Source: Candidatus Rhodoferax mariagerensis
GTDB lineage: Bacteria; Pseudomonadota; Gammaproteobacteria; Burkholderiales; Burkholderiaceae_C
DNA length: 64,000 nucleotides
NCBI GenBank assembly: GCA_016719055.1
Contig: JADKAW010000015.1
Coordinates: 62,001-126,000 of the forward strand
Reading direction: 5' to 3'
The notes beneath the pieces were generated by a model. It was not told the origin of the DNA. It did not search any database and saw only the letters and a list, made by a program, of their open reading frames with translations. Shown piece after piece: positions 8,182-16,614 of the stretch. Numbering within the stretch: position 1 is the stretch's first letter; each line of letters starts with the position of its first letter. A program made the translations under genes and the position numbers.

Positions 8182-9261
8182 ATGACGGACCTAAACCCCA
8201 AATCCGCCAGCGCATTCTGCGCAGCTTGGGCTAATGGTGTGTGTGGTTCGCTGCGGGCAGGTGTGACCCCCTTGCTGGGCGCTAGACATATTCAGGTGGG
8301 GCGTGACGCGGAAATCGCCGCACTTGAGAAAAATTTAGATGACATCGCCGACGGTGGTTCAGCCTTTAGGTTGGTCATCGGTGAATACGGCTCTGGAAAA
8401 ACATTCTTCATGAACTTGGTGCGCGGTGCGGCAATGGATCGTCAACTGGTGGTGGCACATGCTGATCTAAACCCCAATCGTCGACTGCACGCAAGCGGGG
8501 GTGAAGCACGAAGTTTGTATGCGGAGCTGATGAAAAACATGGCCACACGCACCAAGCTTGATGGAGGTGCATTACAAACAGTGGTTGAAAAATTCATCAC
8601 CACGGCACTTACCGAGGCGCGCAAAGCGGGAAGCAAACCTGAAGACATCATCCATGAACATTTAAGTGACCTTAGTGAGCTTGTCATGGGTTATGACTTT
8701 GCCACAGTGGTTGCCGCTTATTGGCGCGCTTATGAAAAAGATGACGAAGCCTTAAAAGACAACGCCATCCGCTGGTTGCGCGGCGAGTTCAACTCCAAGT
8801 CCGATGCGCGGCGCGCTTTGAGTGTGCGTGAAATCATCGGTGATGCGGCGGTGTATGACCAACTCAAACTGATTGCCAAATTTTGCCGACTGGCTGGCTA
8901 CAAAGGCTTACTGGTTTGCCTAGATGAACTGGTCAACATCTACAAATTGGCAAACACCCAGGCACGCAACGGCAACTATGAGCAGATTCTGCGCATTTTG
9001 AACGACTTGGAACAAGGCAGCGCAGAAGGCTTGGGCTTTGTACTGGGTGGCACACCTGAATTTTTACTAGACACACGGCGTGGTCTGTTCAGTTACCCGG
9101 CGCTGCAATCGCGTTTAACGGACAACCCCTTTGCTCGGGGCAACTTAGTCGATATTCGCCTTAGAGCGAGACAGATTTCATCGACAGACTATTTTTTGAA
9201 GCAGTTGTCAGCGAAACGGCGAAACGCACAATTCCATCGAAAACCACTGTTCGTCGAGTAA
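8182..9261 (+). pseudogene. BREX-type ATP-binding protein (BrxD-like, DUF2791), 3' end lost
   Basis: Begins LRAGVTPLLGARHIQVGR, with Walker A GEYGSGKTFFM (about residue 71) and Walker B GLLVCLDELVN (about residue 240). These, with GGTPEFLLD and RLTDNPFARGNLVD, are hallmarks of the BrxD/DUF2791 ATPase family found in BREX and TerB-type clusters. Resemblance stops at about 9155; the last ~35 residues run antisense over the end of the minus-strand gene at 9189. Family members are longer and work with helicases and partner proteins; none of these partners is nearby. A defence-cluster remnant by context. Confidence 0.75.
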
Positions 9262-9590
9262 TCAAGGATGGCGTGATTGAATAACTCCCACTCAGGCACC
9301 GCCTTTTTCGTTGCGTACTCGTCGTCCCAGTAAAACTGAGCATGACAGAACGAACCGGGACAGATAGTCCGCAGGGCAGTCCAAATCCTTTCTTCGAGGC
9401 TGACTTTCGATTGCCTGTCGAGTGTTACCACCTTGGCGCCACCGGACTGCCCAACCAACTTCCACCCGTCATTGGATTGGGCACGAGCATGTCCAAAACT
9501 CGCTATGGTGATCACCAGTCCTACGATGACCAAGCGGAATGCACCAAAAAGTGGCGCCGCTCGAATTGTCCAATAGATTGTGTCGTTCAT
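9189..9590 (-). CDS. Small exported protein of unknown function
   Basis: A 133-residue protein. The N-terminal hydrophobic segment (LFGAFRLVIVGLVITIASFG) ends in HARAQ, a plausible signal peptide. The mature part starts DGWKLVGQSGGAKVVTLD and holds four cysteines (TICPGSFC, WNCAF, DNCFKK) that could pair in the periplasm. It includes YWDDEYATKKAVPE. I recall similar short exported proteins ending in a Cys-Phe pair in related bacteria, without known function. The gene looks complete but ends right at the junction that truncated the BrxD-like gene. Confidence 0.6.
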   Translation of the reverse strand: MNDTIYWTIRAAPLFGAFRLVIVGLVITIASFGHARAQSNDGWKLVGQSGGAKVVTLDRQSKVSLEERIWTALRTICPGSFCHAQFYWDDEYATKKAVPEWELFNHAILDYSTNSGFRWNCAFRRFADNCFKK

Positions 9591-10066
9591 TTGGTCACGT
9601 CACCCTGCACGATCAGAGACTGCTTCCTATCGCCGAACTTGGCTTTTGCGATCCATGACTATAATTTATCATCGTAACGGGTGTCTTAATCTATTTGACT
9701 CGATTTGGACAGGTATTAGTGTCGGTCGGGCCGCCGCACGAGGATCGGCCCATGCCAACCCCACTTCTCGGCCTTAACCCTCGGCGATTAACTCGCAGCC
9801 AAGGTTTCGTTCCCCTGTTCAAGGGTTCAAGTCGGGATTTCCTGCACCAACCCCATTTCACTGTTGAAGTGGGTGATGTTGCCGCCCGTGGAATTCGTTG
9901 GCGTTGCCAATATTTGCCTTGGCACCATCAACCACCTCGTAACTGTAGCGCTTTGCCGTCATCTACGCGCTCACGGCCCTCACTGCCTTGAGGAACAACG
10001 AGACGGCATCATGAGTCACTGCAACGGGATACCCACACCAATATTCATCAGGAGCACCTAGGCCGC
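9591..10066. other. 476-bp stretch without a recognisable gene
   Basis: No coding frame here could be supported. A 65-codon plus frame at 9864-10061 has hydrophobic residues (FVGVANICLGTINHLV) that might be a degraded membrane segment, but no family is recognisable. The promoter of the antiporter operon should lie near the end of this stretch; I see no strong -35/-10 pair. Confidence 0.35.
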
Positions 10067-11773
10067 ATGGATCATCTGGTTCAAATCATACTGCTGTTGG
10101 CAGTGAGTGTGACGGTGATGGTCGCCTTCCAGCGGCTGCATATTCCCTCCAGCCTTGGTTACCTGCTCGTCGGCCTGATCCTTGGCCCCCACACCGCAGG
10201 GCCAACCGTGCATGTCTCGGAATTCAAGGTGCTCGCGGAATTCGGGGTGGTCTTCCTCCTGTTCTCGATCGGACTCAACTACTCGCTGCCGCAACTGCAT
10301 GCGATGCGTCATCAGATTCTTGGGTTGGGTACCGCGCAGGTCGCCCTGACCACCGCTGCCGTGGCTACATTGCTGTGGATGACGGGCCTGAGTCCCGCAG
10401 TGGCCTTCGTCATCGGTGCCGTCTTCGCTCAGTCATCCTCGACCATCATCGGTCGGCAGCTCGCCGAGCAGGGCGAAGATGCTACCCCTCACGGCCGCCT
10501 CGGCCTCGCTATTTCGGTGTTTCAGGATGTCACGGCCGTTCCATTCCTGATCCTGATTCCGGTGCTGGGCGCCGCCACGGGCATGAACGCGCTCGCCGCT
10601 GAACTCGGCTGGGCCATGGCCAAGGCCGTACTGGCGTTCACCCTAGTGTTTTATGCCGCACGCTGGGCCTTGCGACCACTTTTCCGCTTGGTCACTGAAC
10701 GGCGTTCCGCCGAATTGTTCACTCTCACGGTTTTACTGGTGGTGCTGGCAGCCGCCTGGACGACCAACAGCCTGGGCTTGTCGCTCGCTTTTGGCGCATT
10801 TCTGGCGGGAATGATGCTCGGAGAAACCGAGTTCCGCCACCAGGTGGAATCCAGCATCCGTCCATTTCGCGATGTGCTGCTTGGCTTGTTCTTCGTCGGC
10901 ATTGGCATGCTGATCGATCCCAGTACGTTGCCCCGTATCTGGCACTGGGCCCTGCTGGGCGCCCTGCTGCTGTTGAGCAAGGTCGTGGTTGTCGCCGTGA
11001 TCGTGCGCCGCAGCGGCATCGACACGCTCGGATCTTGGCGAACCGCCCTCCTGCTGGCGGTGGGTGGCGAGTTTGGCTTCGCGCTGCTGGCCATTGCCCT
11101 CGAGTCGAACGTGATCGATCAGGAAGTCGGCCAGATCGTGCTGACCTCCGTCCTTTTCTCGATGATTGCGGGCGTACTCCTGATCCGTTACAACCAGGCA
11201 ATTGCCACCGGCCTGACCAAGCCAGTCGCCAACACTCCCGCTCTGGCGGACCGGCTTGCCGGGCTACCGCCACCTCAGGTATTGATCGGCGGCTACGGCC
11301 GGGTCGGTCACACCATCGCGGTACTGCTGAAATCGAGCGACGTAGACTTTGTGGCCTTCGATACGGATCCGACACGAGTACAGCAAGGGCTGACCGACGG
11401 CCATACCGTGCTCTATGGCGACATCGCCGATGCTGACCTCCTTGCAGCCGCCCGGGCGGAGCGCGCCGGCCTTGCCATCGTGACCGTTGACAGTCATGCC
11501 GTTGCATTGCGGACAGTTGCCGCTTTGCGCCTGCACTGCCCGCACGTACCGATAATTGCGCGCGCCCGCGATCTCCAAACCAGTTCGGCCCTCATCGACG
11601 CCGGGGCAATCCATGCCTATCCCGAGGCGATCGAATCCAGCCTGCGTCTCGGTGCCACTGCCTTGCGAATGTTGCGGATTCCCACCGTCGATATTGACCA
11701 GATGCTGCAGGACATACGCGATGGGGACTACGAGCCGGTGTTTGAAACCCCAGTGAAGGAGGATGACCAATGA
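10067..11773 (+). CDS. Kef-type monovalent cation:proton antiporter with TrkA-N domain
   Basis: A 568-residue inner-membrane protein of the CPA2 family, exchanging K+ or Na+ for protons. Residues 1-380 form about twelve helices, including PSSLGYLLVGLILGP and AFVIGAVFAQSSSTI. Residues ~400-520 are a TrkA-N/RCK nucleotide-binding domain with the Rossmann loop IGGYGRVGHTIA, which gates the channel-like part in Kef proteins. The length and plan match YbaL/KefB relatives. The stop overlaps the ATG of the following universal stress protein by 4 bases, so the two are translationally coupled and probably act together under stress. Confidence 0.9.
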   Translation: MDHLVQIILLLAVSVTVMVAFQRLHIPSSLGYLLVGLILGPHTAGPTVHVSEFKVLAEFGVVFLLFSIGLNYSLPQLHAMRHQILGLGTAQVALTTAAVATLLWMTGLSPAVAFVIGAVFAQSSSTIIGRQLAEQGEDATPHGRLGLAISVFQDVTAVPFLILIPVLGAATGMNALAAELGWAMAKAVLAFTLVFYAARWALRPLFRLVTERRSAELFTLTVLLVVLAAAWTTNSLGLSLAFGAFLAGMMLGETEFRHQVESSIRPFRDVLLGLFFVGIGMLIDPSTLPRIWHWALLGALLLLSKVVVVAVIVRRSGIDTLGSWRTALLLAVGGEFGFALLAIALESNVIDQEVGQIVLTSVLFSMIAGVLLIRYNQAIATGLTKPVANTPALADRLAGLPPPQVLIGGYGRVGHTIAVLLKSSDVDFVAFDTDPTRVQQGLTDGHTVLYGDIADADLLAAARAERAGLAIVTVDSHAVALRTVAALRLHCPHVPIIARARDLQTSSALIDAGAIHAYPEAIESSLRLGATALRMLRIPTVDIDQMLQDIRDGDYEPVFETPVKEDDQ

Positions 11774-12687
11774 CAAGCGCCCAGACGATTCTCGTCGCCA
11801 CCGATCTTTCCGCACCAGCCCGTCATGCTGTTGAACGTGCATTTCACCTGGCTGCCAGTACCGAAAGCGATCTCTGCATCCTGCACGTCATGGAGTTGGA
11901 TACTCTCGACGAGCTGCGCGAAATGCTGGGGGACGACATGTTCGATGTAAGGGCGGCTTTGAACAGCGATGCCCACCAGCGCCTCGAGCAGTTAACCCGG
12001 GATGAAGCGATCAACCGTGGCCTCTCCGCAGGAACGTGCGTGGCCGAGGGGAATCCGCTAGCGACGATCGCTGCTGAGGCCGACGCGCAGGACACCCATT
12101 TGGTGGTTCTCGGGGCACGTGGGGAGTCGTTCCTGCGTCACGCTTTGCTGGGATCGACGGCAATGCGCCTGCTTCGCAAATCTGTCCGACGGCCAGTGCT
12201 AGTAGTAAAGCAAGCACCGCATGAGGCCTATCGCAGCGTCGTGGTTACTGTGGATTTTTCACCTGTGTCGATCGATGCGATTCGCTTGGCAAGATACTGG
12301 GCGCCCAAAGCCGATTTGGTCTTGCTGCATGCTTTCGAACTACCCTACGAGGGCAAATTGGTATTCGCTGGCGTTGACGAGCAGGCCATCCGCCGGTACG
12401 TCACTAGCGAGGCCCTAGTCCGGCGCAAACATATTCACGAACTGGCCGCTGCCACTGGTCTGACCGCGGTCGAGTACTCTGCAAGAATTATCCACGGCGA
12501 TCCGGCGCAGCAGATCATCGCCATGGAGCAGGAGTTCGATGCCGACCTGATTGTCGTTGGCAAGCATGGTGCGCACATTGCTGAGGAATTGCTGCTCGGC
12601 AGTGTGACCAAGCATGTGCTGGCGGAATCACAGTGCGATGTGCTGGTCATCTGTGACCCGCGCGAGGCACCAGAACATGCACTGTGA
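11770..12687 (+). CDS. Tandem-domain universal stress protein
   Basis: A 305-residue protein with two UspA domains. The first (about 1-145) ends in GARGESFLRHALLGSTAMRL; the second (about 150-300) ends in GKHGAHIAEELLLGSVTKHVL. Both carry the G-x2-G-x9-G-(S/T) ATP-binding pattern of nucleotide-binding USPs. Cytoplasmic; likely helps resistance to starvation, metal or ionic stress. It overlaps the antiporter stop by ATGA, a pairing seen in many stress islands. The stop overlaps the beginning of a decayed antiporter gene. Confidence 0.9.
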   Translation: MTSAQTILVATDLSAPARHAVERAFHLAASTESDLCILHVMELDTLDELREMLGDDMFDVRAALNSDAHQRLEQLTRDEAINRGLSAGTCVAEGNPLATIAAEADAQDTHLVVLGARGESFLRHALLGSTAMRLLRKSVRRPVLVVKQAPHEAYRSVVVTVDFSPVSIDAIRLARYWAPKADLVLLHAFELPYEGKLVFAGVDEQAIRRYVTSEALVRRKHIHELAAATGLTAVEYSARIIHGDPAQQIIAMEQEFDADLIVVGKHGAHIAEELLLGSVTKHVLAESQCDVLVICDPREAPEHAL

Positions 12688-13182
12688 CCGATCTAGACAT
12701 CATGGGTGCAGAATTGTTGACGGCGGCGGGCGGCGAGGCATTCCTCAAGTCCATCCTCGGTGCAGCCATTCATCTCTGCATATCGAAGAGCGTTGTTGCG
12801 ACGACCCTCAACCTTCGCTACCTCCGCCCCTGAACTAACCGTTTTCACCGTTGCCGCACTCGCCGGCCAGCCGGATTCGGCCTGGGCAGCAACGTCGTCA
12901 ATATCGCACTGGTCTTTGGTCTCGCGTTGCTGTACCGGTCAGTGCAGGCATCCCGCCAGGATTTCAGCAGTGATTTCTACCTGGCTCTTGCAGTCCCGGT
13001 GCTTACCTTTCTCGTCATGGTGGACGGACGGATTGAGCGTCCGGAGGCATTGGTGCTGCTGGCGGTATTCCTCACGGCTGGTTTGGACCGTGCGCAGCGC
13101 CCTGCGCCAGCGAGCAGTGGCGGCAGAAGTTGAGGCCACCGAACTGTCTGCCGGCAAGAGCCTGCTGTTGGCCATTATGTAG
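12684..13182 (+). pseudogene. Decayed calcium/sodium antiporter (CaCA family)
   Basis: Pieces of a YrbG-type calcium/sodium exchanger are spread over shifting plus frames. ISKSVVATTL is followed by FATSAPELTVFTVAALAGQP in another frame, then GSNVVNIALVFGLALLYRS in a third. Next come DFYLALAVPVLTFLVMVDG and RPEALVLLAVFLTA. FATSAPE and GSNVVNIA are the alpha-repeat signatures that form the ion site. At least two frameshifts and loss of the first half make the gene non-functional. It begins at the stop of the usp gene, so it was probably once the third member of that operon. Confidence 0.75.
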
Positions 13183-13459
13183 AGGACTCAGTTATGCGGA
13201 GATGTCTGTTCCGAACTTGGTTTTTCTCTATGAACTGCGGGTGTAAGCACGATGAATTCTCTACATAATCATTCGCCTTTTTTGACCGTCAGATCAGACA
13301 AGTCAGCTTGAAGTGTTGCACCGGACCCATCAGGCTCAGACAGCGCCACAAGAGCGAATGGATCAAGATTTCGCTGGAAAAACGAGGTGGCCCAAGATCA
13401 AATGGGTCGCGCGCAGAACTGAACGCGTTCACTGAAATTATGTAGAGCTCATTCGCACT
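13183..13459. other. 277-bp stretch without a recognisable gene
   Basis: Between the CaCA pseudogene and the small minus-strand gene. Short plus frames (for example around 13300-13440) contain no recognisable motifs. Probably rearranged island sequence. Confidence 0.3.
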
Positions 13460-13627
13460 TCAAACGTTGATTACTGCCATTTTTTTGACATCCTCCATGC
13501 TTTTGTTACATAGGGTGGCGGCGCAGGCGAGTAAATCGTCGTGAGTGCCGTTCATTGGAACGCGCTTGAATGGTGAAACGTATCCGGTTGGAATCGTTCC
13601 GTTGGTGGGTTTCATTGCTGAAGCCAT
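13460..13627 (-). CDS. Small conserved-looking protein, 55 residues
   Basis: On the minus strand a strong ribosome site (gaaggagaa) sits 5-6 bases before an ATG at 13627. The frame encodes MASAMKPTNGTIPTGYVSPF, then KRVPMNGTHDDLLACAATLC and NKSMEDVKKMAVINV, and stops at 13460. The hydrophilic start and DDLLACAATLCNKS resemble the beginning of a longer uncharacterised Burkholderiales protein that I recall only vaguely, so it may be a truncated 5' portion. No partner gene is nearby. Confidence 0.4.
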   Translation of the reverse strand: MASAMKPTNGTIPTGYVSPFKRVPMNGTHDDLLACAATLCNKSMEDVKKMAVINV

Positions 13628-14136
13628 TGCTTTTCTCCTTCGAGGGGTTTTGAAAAGCGCAATGCAGCGGCCACGCCAGGGGTTGAACTTGGTCCCGGTG
13701 GTAAGAGAAAAAGGGATTCTGTTTGCGAGATTTGAGTGAAAACTCAGCTCGCTACTGTCGGGCGCTGCTTACGCCATGGTGCCTTGTCTGGCGGTTCGGC
13801 ACGCGAACGTTCGACTTGGCACGCAAATCATAGTCGGAGTTTTGGCGGGCAAAACGACTAAAAAACTTTGGTAAAAACGACCCCCCGGATTTCGGGCAAG
13901 TTTTTTCGAGCGGATTTTTGACGTTCTATTGCACAACAAAAATGCGTGCTCGCCCAAGAGAAACGGCAAGTTTCCACTTCACTTTCCGTATCTGAGTGAA
14001 GCCAGGTAACAAAAAGTGAGCGCACAAATGAAAACACCACAGTTGTTATGCTGTGGTGTTTTGATAGTTGCTTTGCTAGCTGAAGAATGTTAAAATGCAA
14101 AATTCTCTTAACAATCAACAACTTACAGAGCTATCC
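13628..14136. other. 509-bp stretch, island end before tRNA-Ser
   Basis: No supported gene. It holds the perfect hairpin at 14031-14062, followed by a sequence (14060-14085, tgatagttgctttgctagctg) like half of the dispersed repeat described at 60945. It lies at the 3' side of the tRNA-Ser gene, a usual integration end for islands. No integrase reading toward the tRNA and no attL/attR repeat was found. Confidence 0.4.
14031..14062. terminator. Perfect 12-bp inverted repeat, possible terminator
   Basis: The arms aaaacaccacag and ctgtggtgtttt are perfectly complementary around an 8-base loop (ttgttatg). With T-runs on both strands it could end transcription from either side. It stands alone between the decayed region and tRNA-Ser. 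Confidence 0.6.
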
Positions 14137-14229
14137 TGGCGGAAACGGAGGGATTCGAACCCTCGATGAGGCTCTACACCCCATACTCCCTTAGCAGGGG
14201 AGCACCTTCGGCCACTCGGTCACGTTTCC
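14137..14229 (-). tRNA. tRNA-Ser (anticodon GCT)
   Basis: Read on the minus strand: acceptor GGAAACG pairs with CGTTTCC, discriminator G, and an encoded CCA (14137-14139). The anticodon arm CTCCC-CTGCTAA-GGGAG shows anticodon GCT, which reads AGC/AGU. A long variable arm and the GTTCGAATCC T-loop complete the class II serine tRNA. Confidence 0.95.
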
Positions 14230-14272
14230 TGAAAATCAGAGCCGCGATTATGTCACGACTTCAGCGCGTTTG

Positions 14273-15541
14273 TCAGACCGGCGGCATATCCAGGCCAAAC
14301 GCCTTGTGCAGCGAGCGCACCGCCAGTTCCATGTATTTTTCGTCGATCACCACCGAAGTCTTGATTTCGCTGGTGGAAATCATCTGGATGTTGATGCCCT
14401 CTTCGCTCAGCACACGGAACATGGTGGCGGCCACGCCCACATGGCTGCGCATGCCGATGCCGACAATCGACACCTTGCAGATCTTGGTATCACCCACCAC
14501 CTCTAGCGCACCCAGTTTGGGCACCACCACGTTTTTCAGCAAGTCCATGGTCTTGGCGAAGTCACCGTGATTCACGGTAAAGCTGAAATCAGTCTTGCCT
14601 TCCTTGCTGACGTTCTGGATGATCACATCCACCTCGACGTTGGCATCGGCCACGGCACCCAGAATCTGGTAGGCAATACCAGGTTTGTCGGGCACGCCCA
14701 GCACGGCGATCTTGGTTTCATCGCGGGTGAATGCAATGCCAGAAACAATGGCTTGTTCCATGTTTTCGTCTTCCTCAAAAGTAATCAGGGTGCCAGACTT
14801 GGCTTCTTCAACGATATCGATGTCCCACGGGGTGAAGCTGCTCAACACACGCAGCTTGACCTTGTACTTGCCGGCAAACTCGACCGAGCGAATCTGCAGC
14901 ACCTTGGAGCCCATCGAGGCCATCTCCAGCATTTCTTCAAAGCTGACGGTGTGCAGGCGGCGCGCCTCGGGCACCACGCGCGGGTCGGTGGTGTAGACGC
15001 CATCCACGTCGGTGTAGATCAGGCATTCATCAGCCTTCATGGCCGCAGCCACCGCCACCGCCGAGGTGTCAGAGCCACCGCGTCCCAGCGTGGTGATGTT
15101 GCCCTGCTCGTCCAGGCCCTGAAAGCCGGTAACGATCACAACGCGGCCGGCATCCAGATCAGCGCGTACTTTTTGATCGTCAATCGACTCAATGCGTGCT
15201 TTGGTATAGGCACTGTTGGTGCGAATGGGCACTTGCCAGCCGGCGTAGCTGACCGATTCGAGCCCTTGTGCCTGAAGGGCAATGGCCAGCAGCGCGCTGG
15301 AGGCTTGCTCGCCGGTGGCGGCCAGCATGTCGAGTTCACGGTTGTAGGCGTCAGTCAATGTTAACGGGGCCAGTTCTTTGGCCAGCGCCAGCAGGCGATT
15401 GGTTTCGCCGCTCATGGCGCTAGGCACCACCACCATCTGGTGGCCGGCACGTGCCCATTTGGCGACGCGCTTGGCAACATTGCTGATGCGCTCGGTCGAG
15501 CCCATCGAGGTGCCGCCGTATTTGTGAACAATCAAGGACAT
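14273..15541 (-). CDS. lysC: Aspartate kinase
   Basis: Phosphorylates aspartate, the first step to lysine, threonine and methionine. 422 residues. The catalytic domain starts VHKYGGTSMGS and has TLGRGGSDTSAVA (about residue 170) and YTDVDGVYTTDP. Two ACT domains follow (FTRDETKIAVLGVPDKPG and CKVSIVGIGMRSHVG), which bind lysine/threonine for feedback control. The start chosen is ATG at 15541. The frame is open upstream, but that part is the end of tilS in another frame. The tilS stop and this ATG share one base (TAATG), giving translational coupling. Confidence 0.95.
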   Translation of the reverse strand: MSLIVHKYGGTSMGSTERISNVAKRVAKWARAGHQMVVVPSAMSGETNRLLALAKELAPLTLTDAYNRELDMLAATGEQASSALLAIALQAQGLESVSYAGWQVPIRTNSAYTKARIESIDDQKVRADLDAGRVVIVTGFQGLDEQGNITTLGRGGSDTSAVAVAAAMKADECLIYTDVDGVYTTDPRVVPEARRLHTVSFEEMLEMASMGSKVLQIRSVEFAGKYKVKLRVLSSFTPWDIDIVEEAKSGTLITFEEDENMEQAIVSGIAFTRDETKIAVLGVPDKPGIAYQILGAVADANVEVDVIIQNVSKEGKTDFSFTVNHGDFAKTMDLLKNVVVPKLGALEVVGDTKICKVSIVGIGMRSHVGVAATMFRVLSEEGINIQMISTSEIKTSVVIDEKYMELAVRSLHKAFGLDMPPV

Positions 15542-16536
15542 TATTGGGATTGGGTTGGCATTAAAACCGCGGGATTGTACCAATGCAGCAACGCGCCACG
15601 CCGCTCGCAAAAGCCGTTCGCCACCTTCAGATGCAGCTGGTGACCCCGGGTTTTGCATGCCGCAAGCTGACGCATCAGCTCATCAAGCTGCGCTGCGCTG
15701 GGTGCCACTTGGTGCGCTGACTGCAACCAGTGCCGAAGCACATTGGCCAGGCGCGGTCGGCTCAAACCCTGCAAGGCGCGAATGTTGGGCGGCACACCCA
15801 GCTGCGCCAGGTCCTGCCCGGCCAGCTCGCTCAGCAGCGACTGGGCCTGCGCCGCATGCGCAGCGCTGCGCGCCAGGGTGTCGCGAAAATGCGGAAAACA
15901 CGACTCAAAGGCCGGCAACAGGCGGGCCCGAATGCGGTTTCGGGTAAATGCTTCATCCACATTGCTCGGGTCTTCGATGAATGCCGTACCCTGCCCGGCC
16001 AGCCACTGCCGGATATCAGCAGCACTCACGCGCAGCAGGGGGCGGTGGTAAGCAATGCCGGCGCGCGTCCAGTGCCCCGGCATGGCACTCAGTCCGGGCA
16101 AGCCCGAGCCACGGCTCAGCGCCAGCAGCAGCGTCTCGGCCTGATCGTCGGCGTGTTGCGCAAGTGCTATTGAATAGATAGTGGCTCGCGCTTTACTGAT
16201 ATGGGCTAGGGCCTCAAAAGCCTTGTAACGGGCGCGGCGCGCCGCGTCTTCCGGACTGTCACCGGGCCGATGCCGCGCATCGACTTTAAGCACCGTCAAC
16301 GGCACTTTGAGCCCATCGCAGCAGTCCTGACAATGCTTGACAAAGTCGTCAGCGGCTGGTTGCAAGCCGTGGTGCACATGCACGGCACGGATTTGGCCCG
16401 GCCACTTTTGCACACAAGCCAGCAGCAATGCGGTTGAATCAGCACCGCCGCTGTAGGCCACCGTCAGCGGCAAGCTCGGAGAAAACGCGGCAATGGCTTG
16501 CGCAACAGACTGCGTCACTGCCCGGCCCGCCAGCAA
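15541..16536 (-). CDS. tilS: tRNA(Ile)-lysidine synthetase
   Basis: Modifies C34 of the CAU-anticodon isoleucine tRNA to lysidine, so that it reads AUA. The PP-loop AYSGGADSTALL (about residue 27) and HVHHGLQ are typical, as is AQHADDQAETLL. The 331 residues are about the short betaproteobacterial size. An extra stretch HISKARATIYSIA stands immediately before AQHADDQAE, where family members usually have only a few residues; it is encoded by a dispersed repeat (16163-16213) carried in frame. The gene overlaps lysC by one base. It is essential in most bacteria, so the insertion must be tolerated. Confidence 0.93.
   Translation of the reverse strand: MLAGRAVTQSVAQAIAAFSPSLPLTVAYSGGADSTALLLACVQKWPGQIRAVHVHHGLQPAADDFVKHCQDCCDGLKVPLTVLKVDARHRPGDSPEDAARRARYKAFEALAHISKARATIYSIALAQHADDQAETLLLALSRGSGLPGLSAMPGHWTRAGIAYHRPLLRVSAADIRQWLAGQGTAFIEDPSNVDEAFTRNRIRARLLPAFESCFPHFRDTLARSAAHAAQAQSLLSELAGQDLAQLGVPPNIRALQGLSRPRLANVLRHWLQSAHQVAPSAAQLDELMRQLAACKTRGHQLHLKVANGFCERRGALLHWYNPAVLMPTQSQ
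16163..16213 (+). repeat. Dispersed repeat copy inside tilS
   Basis: Reads agtggctcgcgctttactga followed by tatgggctagggcctcaaa, matching the family consensus of agct, gcgctt, gggct(a) and aggcc blocks (compare 60945-61005, 37105-37160 and 41375-41428). Length is a multiple of three in effect, since the frame of tilS continues through it. Confidence 0.55.
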
Positions 16537-16614
16537 ATCAAGCCTTTCACACTACCACGCCAAGCCACGCCAGCGTGGGTGCACCAACATAATTGGAATC
16601 TGACCCCAATTAAT

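Noticed and set aside
9864..10061. 65-codon plus frame before the antiporter
   Set aside because: Hydrophobic segment but no recognised family or ribosome site; may be debris.
12760..13133. Separate short genes after the usp gene
   Set aside because: The frames together are pieces of one decayed CaCA exchanger, not independent genes.
14567..15364. 265-codon plus-strand frame antisense to lysC
   Set aside because: Shadow of the aspartate kinase gene; composition biased to His/Ala/Gly with no recognised domain.
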